Assembly: GCF_021789315.1 (NCBI RefSeq)
Contig: NZ_CP084561.1
Coordinates: 1,116,001-1,180,000, forward strand
DNA length: 64,000 bases
Direction: 5' to 3'
From: Arthrobacter sp. FW305-BF8
Lineage (GTDB): Bacteria > Actinomycetota > Actinomycetes > Actinomycetales > Micrococcaceae
The translations under genes were made by a program, and so were the position numbers. Of the stretch, positions 34,450 through 41,920 are shown one piece after another (the stretch's first letter is position 1; every line of letters begins with the position of its first letter). Under the pieces are notes generated by a model. That model was not told the DNA's origin and searched no databases. It worked only from the letters and a program-made list of their open reading frames with translations.

Positions 34450-35280
34450 TCAGAATTCGTGCAGCAGCCGCCGGACGAACTGCCGGGTCCGCTCCTGCCG
34501 CGGCGCCCGGAGGACTTCTGCGGCCGGTCCGCGCTCCACCACCAGGCCGCCGTCCATGAAGATGACCTCGTCCGCCACCTGCCGGGCGAAGGCCAGCTCG
34601 TGGGTCACGATGACCATGGTCCACCCCTCGTCGGCAAGTTCCTGGATGACGCCCAGGACGTCGCCGACGAGTTCCGGGTCCAGCGCCGAGGTGGGCTCAT
34701 CGAACAGCAGCAGCTGGGGTTTCAGGGCGAGGGCCCGCACAATGCCCACGCGCTGCTGCTGGCCGCCGGAGAGCTCGAACGGATAGGCGTCGCGCTTGTC
34801 CGCCAGCCCCACCCGGGCCAGGAGCTTTTCGGCGTCGGCCACCGCCTCGGCCCGTTTGCGCTTCTGGACCTGGACCGGTCCTTCAATGACGTTCTGCAGG
34901 ACGGTCATGTGCGGGAACAGGTTGTAGTGCTGGAACACCATGGCGCTGCGGTCCCGCAGGTCCGAAATCTCCTTCTTGGAGACTTTGGCGGAGAAATCCA
35001 ACGCGAGCTCGGTTCCCGCGGAGGCGCCGGAACCCGCAAAGGTGACCGTCCCGGCGTCGGGCGTTTCCAGCCCGTTCAGTGAGCGCAGGACGGTGGTCTT
35101 GCCCGAACCAGACGGCCCGATCAGGGCCACGACGTTGCCGCGGCGCACGTCGAGGTCGATGTCCCGCAGCACCACGTTGCTGCCGAACGCCTTCGCGAGG
35201 TTGCGGACCGACAGCACCGGTCTGCCCTGTGATGCGGCCCCGTGGGGTGCCGCCTGTGCTGCTCCGTCAGTGGGCGACAT
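34450..35280 (-). CDS. Polar amino-acid ABC transporter, ATP-binding protein
   Basis: A 276-aa ATPase of the GlnQ/TcyC type. LIGPSGSGKTTVLRSLN is Walker A, LSGGQQQRVGIVRAL the signature and LLLFDEPTSALDPE Walker B; VTHELAFARQV contains the H loop. ATG 35280 overlaps the permease gene by 14 bases, so both are made from one message. An insert after the Walker A region (GASAGTELALDFSAKVSKKE) is somewhat long for the family. It energises the importer with the two upstream genes. Confidence 0.94.
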   Translation of the reverse strand: MSPTDGAAQAAPHGAASQGRPVLSVRNLAKAFGSNVVLRDIDLDVRRGNVVALIGPSGSGKTTVLRSLNGLETPDAGTVTFAGSGASAGTELALDFSAKVSKKEISDLRDRSAMVFQHYNLFPHMTVLQNVIEGPVQVQKRKRAEAVADAEKLLARVGLADKRDAYPFELSGGQQQRVGIVRALALKPQLLLFDEPTSALDPELVGDVLGVIQELADEGWTMVIVTHELAFARQVADEVIFMDGGLVVERGPAAEVLRAPRQERTRQFVRRLLHEF

Positions 35281-35932
35281 AGCGGTCCAGTCTCCTTTCA
35301 AGCACGGACTGCCCGGAGGAGAGCGCCAGGCAAATGATCCAGTAGACCAGGGCCGCCTCGAGATACAGCACCATGAACTCCTGGCTGAACGCCGCGATCT
35401 GCTGAGCGTTGCGGAACAGCTCCGTGACCAGGATGAGCGAGGCGAGCGACGTGTCCTTGACCAGCGAAATGAAAGTGTTGGACAGCGGCGGCACCGACAC
35501 CCTCGCGGCCTGCGGCAGGATGATGCGGCGCAGCGACTGGCCCCGGGACATGCCGATGGTGTGGCCGGCTTCCCACTGGCCCTTCGGCACCGACAGGATG
35601 GCGGCCCTGATGACCTCGGCGGCATAGCCGCCGATGTTCAGCGAAAAGGCGATGATGGCACTGGGCCACGGATCAAGCTTCACCCCCAGGCTCGGCAGGC
35701 CGTAGAAGATGACGAAAAGCTGCACCAGCAGCGGGGTGCCGCGGATCACCGAAACGTAGAACCGCGCCACGCCGGACACCACGGCGTTGCGGCTTAGCCG
35801 CATCAGCGCCACCAGCAGTGCCAGCGCGAGGCCGATCGCGAATGAAGCGAGCGTCAGCGGGATGGTGCCAGTGATTGCGCCCGTGACAATAGGGCCGAAG
35901 GAGCTCCAGATGAGATCCCAGTTCAACGGCAT
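35267..35932 (-). CDS. Polar amino-acid ABC transporter, permease
   Basis: A 221-aa HisM/GlnP-type membrane subunit with about five helices. The N-terminal pattern TGTIPLTLASFAIGLALALLV and YVSVIRGTPLLVQLFVIFYG are classic. The EAA loop EAGHTIGMSRGQSLRRIILPQA docks the ATPase. There is one permease gene, so it works as a homodimer, as in cystine and glutamine importers. It lies directly after the binding-protein gene (stop and start adjoin). Confidence 0.94.
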   Translation of the reverse strand: MPLNWDLIWSSFGPIVTGAITGTIPLTLASFAIGLALALLVALMRLSRNAVVSGVARFYVSVIRGTPLLVQLFVIFYGLPSLGVKLDPWPSAIIAFSLNIGGYAAEVIRAAILSVPKGQWEAGHTIGMSRGQSLRRIILPQAARVSVPPLSNTFISLVKDTSLASLILVTELFRNAQQIAAFSQEFMVLYLEAALVYWIICLALSSGQSVLERRLDRYVAH

Positions 35933-36772
35933 CTACTTGGAGACGTCCGTGCCGAAGTACTTCTCCGAGATCTTGGCCAGCGTCCCGTCAGCGCGGAGGT
36001 CGTCCAGCGCCTTGTCTACGGCCTTAGTGAGCTCATTGGAGCCCTTGCGGAACACGAAGGCGCTCTCTGACTTCTCACTGGTTTCGGCGGCGATCTTCAG
36101 CCCGGCATCCGGATTGGTCTTCGCGTAGTCGAGGTAGGTGAGCTTGTCATTGACGATGGCGTCCACGCGGCCCTGCCGGACCAGCGTCACGCCCTGGGCC
36201 CAGCCCTCCACGGACTGCACATTGGCGCCTGCGTCCACGGCCAACTTGTAGAAGTTGCTGGTGAGCGACTGGGCGGCGGTCTTGCCCTTGAGGCTCTCAA
36301 AGCTCGTAATGCTGCTGTTGTCCGCCTTCGTCACGATCACGCCCGTAGAGATGGTGTACGGCTTGGAGAAGTCGTACTTGGCCTTGCGTTCCGCGTTGAT
36401 GGAGATCTGGTTGGCGATGGTGTCGAACCGTTTGGCGTCGAGGCCGGCGAAGATCCCGTCGAACTGGGTTTCCTGGAAGTTGGCCTTCACGCCCAGCTTG
36501 TCGGCCACGGCCCGGGCGATCTCGACGTCGTAGCCGGTCAGGTCGCCCGCTCCCTCCGCGTGGAAGCTGAACGGCTTGTAGGTGCCCTCGGTGGCGATGA
36601 CAATCTCACCCTTGGACTTCACGTCGCTGAGCGAGGTGTCCGAGCTGCTGGCAGCCGGAGCCTGGGAGCCTCCGCCGCCGCTGCCGCTGCCACCGCCGCA
36701 GGCCGTCAGAGCCAGTGCCAGTCCGGCGAGGGTGGCTGCAAGGGCGGAGCGGCGGGAATGGATACGGTTCAT
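35933..36772 (-). CDS. Amino-acid-binding lipoprotein, cystine/glutamine type
   Basis: A 279-aa SBP_bac_3 lipoprotein. Signal peptide ends in LTAC (Cys about 25), then a Gly/Ser tether. The domain begins GEIVIATEGTYKPFSFHAEG and contains DFSKPYTISTGVIV and EGWAQGVTLVRQGRVDAIVN. The GTYKPFSF and QGRVDAIVND elements resemble cystine-binding TcyA/FliY proteins, but the ligand cannot be fixed from sequence. ATG 36772 is used. It is the first gene of a three-gene importer operon. Confidence 0.92.
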   Translation of the reverse strand: MNRIHSRRSALAATLAGLALALTACGGGSGSGGGGSQAPAASSSDTSLSDVKSKGEIVIATEGTYKPFSFHAEGAGDLTGYDVEIARAVADKLGVKANFQETQFDGIFAGLDAKRFDTIANQISINAERKAKYDFSKPYTISTGVIVTKADNSSITSFESLKGKTAAQSLTSNFYKLAVDAGANVQSVEGWAQGVTLVRQGRVDAIVNDKLTYLDYAKTNPDAGLKIAAETSEKSESAFVFRKGSNELTKAVDKALDDLRADGTLAKISEKYFGTDVSK

Positions 36773-37059
36773 GGCGGGTACCTTCTTTTTCAGGCTGCGG
36801 CGGTAGGCATCGCGGCGGCCTGTCCGGCTCCCGCGGTGCCAGTGCCTGCAACGCATTGGCAAAGAGCTTTATTTCGCCATCATACGGGGGCTGAAACCGG
36901 CCCTTAAAAAGGCTGAGTGGGGGCGGTCCCCAACGGCCGCCACCACTCATCCCCCCAATGTGCGATCCGGCAGGCGCCACGGCTTGTGAGCCAGGCAGCA
37001 ACTGCTTTCACACATTCATGATTCTCTCACGGTCTAATGATTTTGTGAATCCCGCTCCG

Positions 37060-37797
37060 CTACCTTTCGGTAGATGACGTCCCGTGACCTCCTCGGCTGG
37101 CGGCCTTGACGCGCGCCAGCCAGACCAGAACGAGGCCCGCGGTGAAGAAAACCACCGCACCATTGTTCACTGCCGGCGCGACCACGAGGATCTGGGGAGG
37201 CGCGAATTCCAGGCAGAGGCCGGCCACAGTGGCCACCGCTCCGGCCGCCATCAGGGCGGCCCCGGTCCTGACGAGCGGGGGCAGGCTTTCCTTGACGCTG
37301 CGCAGCAGGGCAGGCAGCAGTGCGAGGGAGACGTACGCCAGGTAGCCCCGAGCGGCAGCCCAGTAGTACGGCAGCAGGGCCTCATTCCAGGCGCTGGCCG
37401 CGCCGGCGTCCCTGAAGCGCACCGACGAGGCGGCCGGTTCCATCAGGAGGAAGACCGTCACGAGGGCCGCTGAGAAAATCGCGAGCATGGCCAGCCCCGG
37501 ACGTCCGGCGATCATGCGGTGGGCATCAGGGGCGCCAAACCCCCTCGTGACGCGGACCGCGATGAGGTAGATCGTGGCGAAAACAATCAGGCGCAGCACA
37601 ACGTGGGCAATGTTGATGCCGCCGAGGGCACCGTCGATGGCCACGTAGAACTGTTCGATGCTGAGGATCCCGGCGGCCGTCGCCAGCAGGAAGATGAAGA
37701 ACAGGGTGGGGTTCACGCCGCGAACGGCGCTGGGAAGCCGGGCCACGGCGGCACCGGCGCAAACAATCAGCGTTATCCACGGGAGAATCTCGCTCAT
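37060..37797 (-). CDS. Seven-helix membrane protein, module copy A
   Basis: A 245-aa integral membrane protein with about seven hydrophobic helices (residues about 4-22, 29-47, 61-83, 100-118, 145-165, 177-197, 211-230) and short loops. Motifs shared with its paralogue at 38.6 kb include FYVAIDGALGGINIAHVVLR, ARGYLAYVSLALLPALLRS and GLVLVWLA. It faintly resembles the membrane part of MAB_1171c/DUF6545-type proteins that sit beside XRE regulators, but I cannot assign a family. Its start overlaps the regulator's stop by four bases (ATGA). It could be a sensor, transporter or effector controlled by that regulator. Confidence 0.8.
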   Translation of the reverse strand: MSEILPWITLIVCAGAAVARLPSAVRGVNPTLFFIFLLATAAGILSIEQFYVAIDGALGGINIAHVVLRLIVFATIYLIAVRVTRGFGAPDAHRMIAGRPGLAMLAIFSAALVTVFLLMEPAASSVRFRDAGAASAWNEALLPYYWAAARGYLAYVSLALLPALLRSVKESLPPLVRTGAALMAAGAVATVAGLCLEFAPPQILVVAPAVNNGAVVFFTAGLVLVWLARVKAASRGGHGTSSTER

Positions 37798-38555
37798 ACC
37801 AGGTTCTCCCAGATTCTTTCGGTCTGTTCCTGGTCCTGCTCCTGCCGCCGCAGGGTCTTGCCCAGCGCCTGGAGGCGTTCGCCGGCCAGGGCGGCGAGGT
37901 CGCCGTCGCTGAGCCGGTCAAGGGCCGCCTGCCGTGCGGCCGGCGGCCAGCCTGCTTCCGCTTCGGTCACCAGCCCCGTAGCCACCAGTCCGCCGGCCAG
38001 TCCGACGCCGGCAGCCCGGGAGGTGGCGACGGCCAGTTCCGGGGCGAGCCGGTTGGCGGTCAGCTGTGCTGAGTAGTTCTGCGGGGCGACGCCGGTGGCG
38101 GCGGAGACGCGGTGCCGGAGCTCGCCGTCGTCGATTGCGTCCACCCAGTTCTTCACCGAGGTGCCATGCGGAGGCGGGCTGAGTTCCGGCTGGCACGGGC
38201 CCGTGGAGCCTGTGCCGGTGGATTCTGTGCCGGTGGAGCACTTGGGTGCGGTGCGGACGATGACGGCCCGCAGCAGGTCGACGGTGGCGATTTGGCTAAC
38301 CAGTTCCTTGTCGGAAGGAGGGAGGGAGGAACTGGAGAGGTCGTTGTACGTGTCAAAGGTGGCCAGTGCGGCGACCGGATTGATGTTGTAGGCCCGGCTG
38401 ATGCTCACGACTGTTGTCTCGGCAACCTTTCCCCGCACCAGCTGCTGGGCGAGGGTGGTGCGCTTGACCCCGGAGACCCTGCAGATGTCGGCCGTGCTGG
38501 TGTCCGGTGCCACGCCATTTAGCCAGCGCTGGAATGCTTTGGCGGGGAGGGGCAT
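37794..38555 (-). CDS. Helix-turn-helix regulator, module copy A
   Basis: A 253-aa soluble protein. Residues 1-65 form an XRE-like helix-turn-helix (ADICRVSGVKRTTLAQQLVRG, then NINPVAALATF). A variable Pro/Ser/Thr linker lies near 100-130. A highly conserved C-terminal region follows (TSVKNWVDAIDDGELRHRVS, SAQLTANRLAPELAVATSRA, GVGLAGGLVATGLVTEAEAG) plus a charged tail ending RIWENLV. The C-terminal part repeats in the paralogue almost unchanged. No enzyme motif is visible. ATG 38555 follows AGAGAG. The overlapping membrane protein gene implies that the two work together. Confidence 0.8.
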   Translation of the reverse strand: MPLPAKAFQRWLNGVAPDTSTADICRVSGVKRTTLAQQLVRGKVAETTVVSISRAYNINPVAALATFDTYNDLSSSSLPPSDKELVSQIATVDLLRAVIVRTAPKCSTGTESTGTGSTGPCQPELSPPPHGTSVKNWVDAIDDGELRHRVSAATGVAPQNYSAQLTANRLAPELAVATSRAAGVGLAGGLVATGLVTEAEAGWPPAARQAALDRLSDGDLAALAGERLQALGKTLRRQEQDQEQTERIWENLV

Positions 38556-38591
38556 GAAACGCTCTCTGCTGAACGAGTGATTGGAACGATA

Positions 38592-39326
38592 CTAGCGGCG
38601 TGCGGCGGACACCGGCCGGTGCTTCCGCCCGGCCCGGCTGCTGGCCACCCAGATGAGTGCCAGGCCCACGACGAAGCACAGGATGGCTGTGTAGTTGATG
38701 ACGAACTTCAGGAACCCCACTGCCGGCGGCATGATCGGGAAGAGCAACGTGACGGCGATCGCAGCGCAGCCCACGGCCAGAAGGAGCGCGCTTGCCCGCA
38801 GCACCGCGGGCAGGGAACTCCTGAGCGCCCGCAGCATCCCCGGCAGCAGCACAAGGCACACGTACGCCGGATAAGCGCGCCCGGCCGCGGCGTAGTACTG
38901 GACAAGCACCGCGTTCCACGCGTTCCCGGTATTGACGGCGGTCATGCCTACTGAGGAACCCGAGGTGTCCATCAGGATGAAAGGCACCAGCAAGGCAATG
39001 GAGGTCAGGCCGAAGGCTAGCGTGCCGGCTTTGCCCCGGAGCAGCCGGAGACCCTGTTCATCGCCGAAGCCCGTTGCGATTCGGAGGCCGAGGAAGAAGA
39101 TCGCCCCGAAGATGATGAAACGCAGCAGGAGGTTCGCGATGTTGGTGCCTCCGAGCAGGCCGTCGATCGCCAGGTATGGGCCTTTGATGCTCAGCAGGAC
39201 GGCGAGGGTCATCAGCGCAAAAATGAAGAACATGGAGCGGTTCTTGCGGCGGACCAGGTTGGGGACCCGGCTCAGCGCGGCGGTACAGCACGCGATCAGT
39301 GTGGTCCACTGCAGGATTTCAATCAT
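38592..39326 (-). CDS. Seven-helix membrane protein, module copy B
   Basis: A 244-aa paralogue of the protein at 37.06 kb, with the same helix layout and length but clearly lower identity than the regulators show. Conserved landmarks are the start (MIEILQWTTLIACCTAALSR against MSEILPWITLIVCAGAAVAR), YLAIDGLLGGTNIANLLLRF and ALRSSLPAVLRA. The C-terminus is basic (SSRAGRKHRPVSAARR). Its start overlaps the stop of regulator copy B by four bases, exactly as in copy A. Function unknown. Confidence 0.8.
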   Translation of the reverse strand: MIEILQWTTLIACCTAALSRVPNLVRRKNRSMFFIFALMTLAVLLSIKGPYLAIDGLLGGTNIANLLLRFIIFGAIFFLGLRIATGFGDEQGLRLLRGKAGTLAFGLTSIALLVPFILMDTSGSSVGMTAVNTGNAWNAVLVQYYAAAGRAYPAYVCLVLLPGMLRALRSSLPAVLRASALLLAVGCAAIAVTLLFPIMPPAVGFLKFVINYTAILCFVVGLALIWVASSRAGRKHRPVSAARR

Positions 39327-40060
39327 CCGAGGTTCTCCCAGATCGTTTCGGTTTGTCGTTGGTCGTGTTCTTGCCGCCGCAAGGTCTTGCCGAGCGACTG
39401 AAGCCGTTCGCCGGCCAGAACGGCCAGTTCGCCGTCGGTCATGCGATCCAGGGCAGCTTGCCGGGCACCGGGCGCCCAGCCGGCTTCGGCTTCGGTCACC
39501 AGCCCGGCGGCCACCAGCCCGCCGGCAAGTCCGACGCCGGCGGCCCGTGAGGTGGCGACGGCCAGTTCGGGGGCGAGCCGGTTGGCGGTCAGTTGCGCTG
39601 AATAGTTTTGCGGGGCGACGCCGGTGGCGGTGGAGACGCGGTGCCGGAGCTCGCCGTCGTCGATCGCGTCCACCCAGTTTTTCACCGAGGTGGGATGCGG
39701 CGGCGGGCTGAGTCCGGGCGGCTCTGTGCCTTTGCCTCTGCCGGCGTCCCGCTCGGTGCGGGCGATGATGGCGTGCAGCAGGTCCGTGGTGGCGATCTGG
39801 CTGACCAGTTCCTGCAGCGTGGGCGGGATCGGCGGTTTTTCCAGATCCCGGTAAGGCTCAAAGGAGCCCAGCGCTGCCACGGGATTGATGTTGAAGGCCC
39901 GGCTGATCCCCACCACAGTTGCCTCGGCCACCTTGCCGCGGACCAGCTGCTGGGCCAGGGTGGTGCGCTTGACCCCTGACGCCCTGGCCACATCAGCCAC
40001 GCTGGCGTCCGGCGCGACGCCGTGCAGCCAGCGCTGGAAGGCCTTGGCGGGTAGGGGCAT
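39323..40060 (-). CDS. Helix-turn-helix regulator, module copy B
   Basis: A 245-aa paralogue of regulator A, sharing the first 65 residues (MPLPAKAFQRWLHGVAPDAS) and the C-terminal 110 residues with few changes; only the linker differs. ATG 40060 is chosen because its context (AGAAAGCGTTCC then ATGCCCCT) matches that of copy A (AGAGAGCGTTTC then ATGCCCCT); an ATG at 40078 would add six residues. It is divergent from the ABC-F gene, so it could also act on that promoter. Confidence 0.8.
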   Translation of the reverse strand: MPLPAKAFQRWLHGVAPDASVADVARASGVKRTTLAQQLVRGKVAEATVVGISRAFNINPVAALGSFEPYRDLEKPPIPPTLQELVSQIATTDLLHAIIARTERDAGRGKGTEPPGLSPPPHPTSVKNWVDAIDDGELRHRVSTATGVAPQNYSAQLTANRLAPELAVATSRAAGVGLAGGLVAAGLVTEAEAGWAPGARQAALDRMTDGELAVLAGERLQSLGKTLRRQEHDQRQTETIWENLG

Positions 40061-40117
40061 GGAACGCTTTCTGGTCACGGGCGGGTTGGTGCGAAGTGGC
40101 GGCCCGCCGGCCTGGAT

Positions 40118-40146
40118 TTTACGTAGCGCGCCGCTTCAACTATGCT
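40118..40146 (+). promoter_or_regulatory. Probable promoter of the ABC-F/exporter operon
   Basis: TTTACG at 40118-40123 and TATGCT at 40141-40146, separated by 17 bp, match sigma-70-type elements at 4 of 6 positions each. Transcription would start near 40153, just before the hairpin at 40156. Confidence 0.55.
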
Positions 40147-40155
40147 AAGTGGTCG

Positions 40156-40198
40156 AACCCGCTGGTCCGTACACCCCCCAAGTCCGGACCAGCGGGTT
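40156..40198 (+). promoter_or_regulatory. 5'-leader hairpin before ABC-F gene
   Basis: A perfect 14-bp stem, AACCCGCTGGTCCG (40156-40169) and CGGACCAGCGGGTT (40185-40198), loop of 15 nt, followed by CTTTC. It lies in the 5' leader only 57 bp before the ABC-F start. It may attenuate transcription, protect the 5' end, or bind a regulator. There is no upstream plus-strand gene that would need a terminator here. Confidence 0.6.
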
Positions 40199-40255
40199 CT
40201 TTCATGCCCACCTGATTTTTCGGGTGAAAACGGGCAGCGGTGAGAGGATGGATTG

Positions 40256-41920
40256 ATGACTGCAACCCTTGTTGCGAAGGACCTTTCGGGCGGTCATGAT
40301 CACCGCACCCTCTTCTCCGGGCTGTCCCTCACAGTGGCCCCCGGGGACGTTGTTGGCGTGGTCGGCGCCAACGGTGCGGGCAAGTCCACACTGCTGCGGC
40401 TCCTTGCCGGCGTGGACCAGGCGCAGGACGGCACAGTCAGCCTCGCACCGGCCGACGCCTTTGTGGGCTGGCTGCCGCAGGAACACGAACGGCTCGCCGG
40501 CGAAACCGTCGCCGCCTACATCGCCCGCCGCACCGGCTGCGCGAAAGCCACCGCAGAGATGGAGTCCACGGCCGAGGCCCTCGGCTCGGGAGCGCCCGGA
40601 GCCGACGACGCCTATTCGATGGCCTTTGACCGGTGGATGGCCTCCGGGGCCGCGGACCTGGACGAACGGATTGCCCCCGTCCTGGCCGACCTGGGACTGG
40701 ACGTCGGCCCCGACGCCGAGATGACCGGTCTGTCCGGTGGCCAGGCTGCGCGCGTGGCGCTCGCCGCCCTGCTGCTAAGCCGCTTCGACGTCGTGCTCCT
40801 GGACGAGCCCACCAATGACCTTGACCTGGATGGCCTGGCCAAGCTGGAAGCGTTCGTGCAGGGGCTTCGCGGCGGCGCGGTGCTGGTCTCCCACGACCGG
40901 GAGTTCCTGGCCCGCTGCGTGACCTCGATCGTGGAACTGGACCTGGCCCAGAACTCGGTGGCCGTGTACGACGGCGGCTACGAGGCCTTCCTGGAGGAAC
41001 GCGCCGTGGCCCGCCGGCACGCCCGCGAACGGTACGAGGAATTCGCCGCGACCAAGGCGGACCTCGTCTCCCGGGCGCGCACCCAGCGGGAATGGAGCTC
41101 GCAGGGCGTCCGGAACGCAATGAAGAAAAACCCGGACAACGACAAGATCCGCCGTGCCGCCAGCACCGAGTCATCCGAAAAGCAGGCGCAGAAGGTCCGG
41201 CAGATGGAATCGCGCATTGCCCGCCTGGACGTGGTGGAAGAACCGCGCAAGGAGTGGCAGCTGCAGTTCAGCATCGGCCAGGCGCCCCGCTCCAGCTCTG
41301 TGGTGGCGACGCTGCGCGACGCCGTCGCGCGGCAGGGCAGCTTCACCCTGGGGCCGGTGAACCTGCAGCTCAACGCCGGTGAACGGATCGGCATCACCGG
41401 ACCCAACGGCGCCGGCAAATCGACGTTGCTCCGGCTGCTTCTGGGAACGCAGGAACCGGACTCCGGCGACGCTTCCCGAGGTGTGTCCGTGGCCGTCGGC
41501 GAGATCGACCAGGCCCGGGGGCTGCTGGCCGGACACCTCAAACTGGCGGACGCCGTCGAAGCCGTCCTGACCGACTACACCTCCGCCGAGGTCCGGACCC
41601 TGCTGGCCAAGTTCGGCCTCAAGGCGGACCACACCGCGCGCACCGTGGACTCGCTGTCGCCGGGGGAGCGGACCCGCGCCGCCCTGGCCCTGCTGCAGGC
41701 CCGCGGCGTGAACCTGCTGGTCCTGGACGAGCCCACCAACCACCTGGACCTCCCGGCGATCGAGCAGCTAGAGGAAGCACTGGAAAGCTACGACGGCGCC
41801 CTGCTGCTGGTCACGCACGACCGGCGGCTGCTGGAAAACGTCCGCCTGGACATGCGCTGGAATGTGGACAACGGCGTCGTCACCGAACTGGCGGCAGGCA
41901 AGATGGAGCAGAACAAATGA
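40256..41920 (+). CDS. ABC-F family ATPase (ribosome-acting or resistance type)
   Basis: A 554-aa soluble protein with two ABC domains and no membrane helices. Domain 1 has VGANGAGKSTLLRLL, LSGGQAARVALAALL and VVLLDEPTNDLDLDGL; domain 2 has GPNGAGKSTLLRLLL, LSPGERTRAALALL and LVLDEPTNHLDLPAI. The interdomain linker (about 240-310) is long, basic and helical, as in ABC-F proteins that enter the ribosomal E site. Members either tune translation or protect against ribosome-targeting antibiotics. ATG 40256 after GAGAGGA is preferred over TTG 40253. The ATGA overlap with an exporter gene favours a resistance or stress role. Confidence 0.92.
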   Translation: MTATLVAKDLSGGHDHRTLFSGLSLTVAPGDVVGVVGANGAGKSTLLRLLAGVDQAQDGTVSLAPADAFVGWLPQEHERLAGETVAAYIARRTGCAKATAEMESTAEALGSGAPGADDAYSMAFDRWMASGAADLDERIAPVLADLGLDVGPDAEMTGLSGGQAARVALAALLLSRFDVVLLDEPTNDLDLDGLAKLEAFVQGLRGGAVLVSHDREFLARCVTSIVELDLAQNSVAVYDGGYEAFLEERAVARRHARERYEEFAATKADLVSRARTQREWSSQGVRNAMKKNPDNDKIRRAASTESSEKQAQKVRQMESRIARLDVVEEPRKEWQLQFSIGQAPRSSSVVATLRDAVARQGSFTLGPVNLQLNAGERIGITGPNGAGKSTLLRLLLGTQEPDSGDASRGVSVAVGEIDQARGLLAGHLKLADAVEAVLTDYTSAEVRTLLAKFGLKADHTARTVDSLSPGERTRAALALLQARGVNLLVLDEPTNHLDLPAIEQLEEALESYDGALLLVTHDRRLLENVRLDMRWNVDNGVVTELAAGKMEQNK

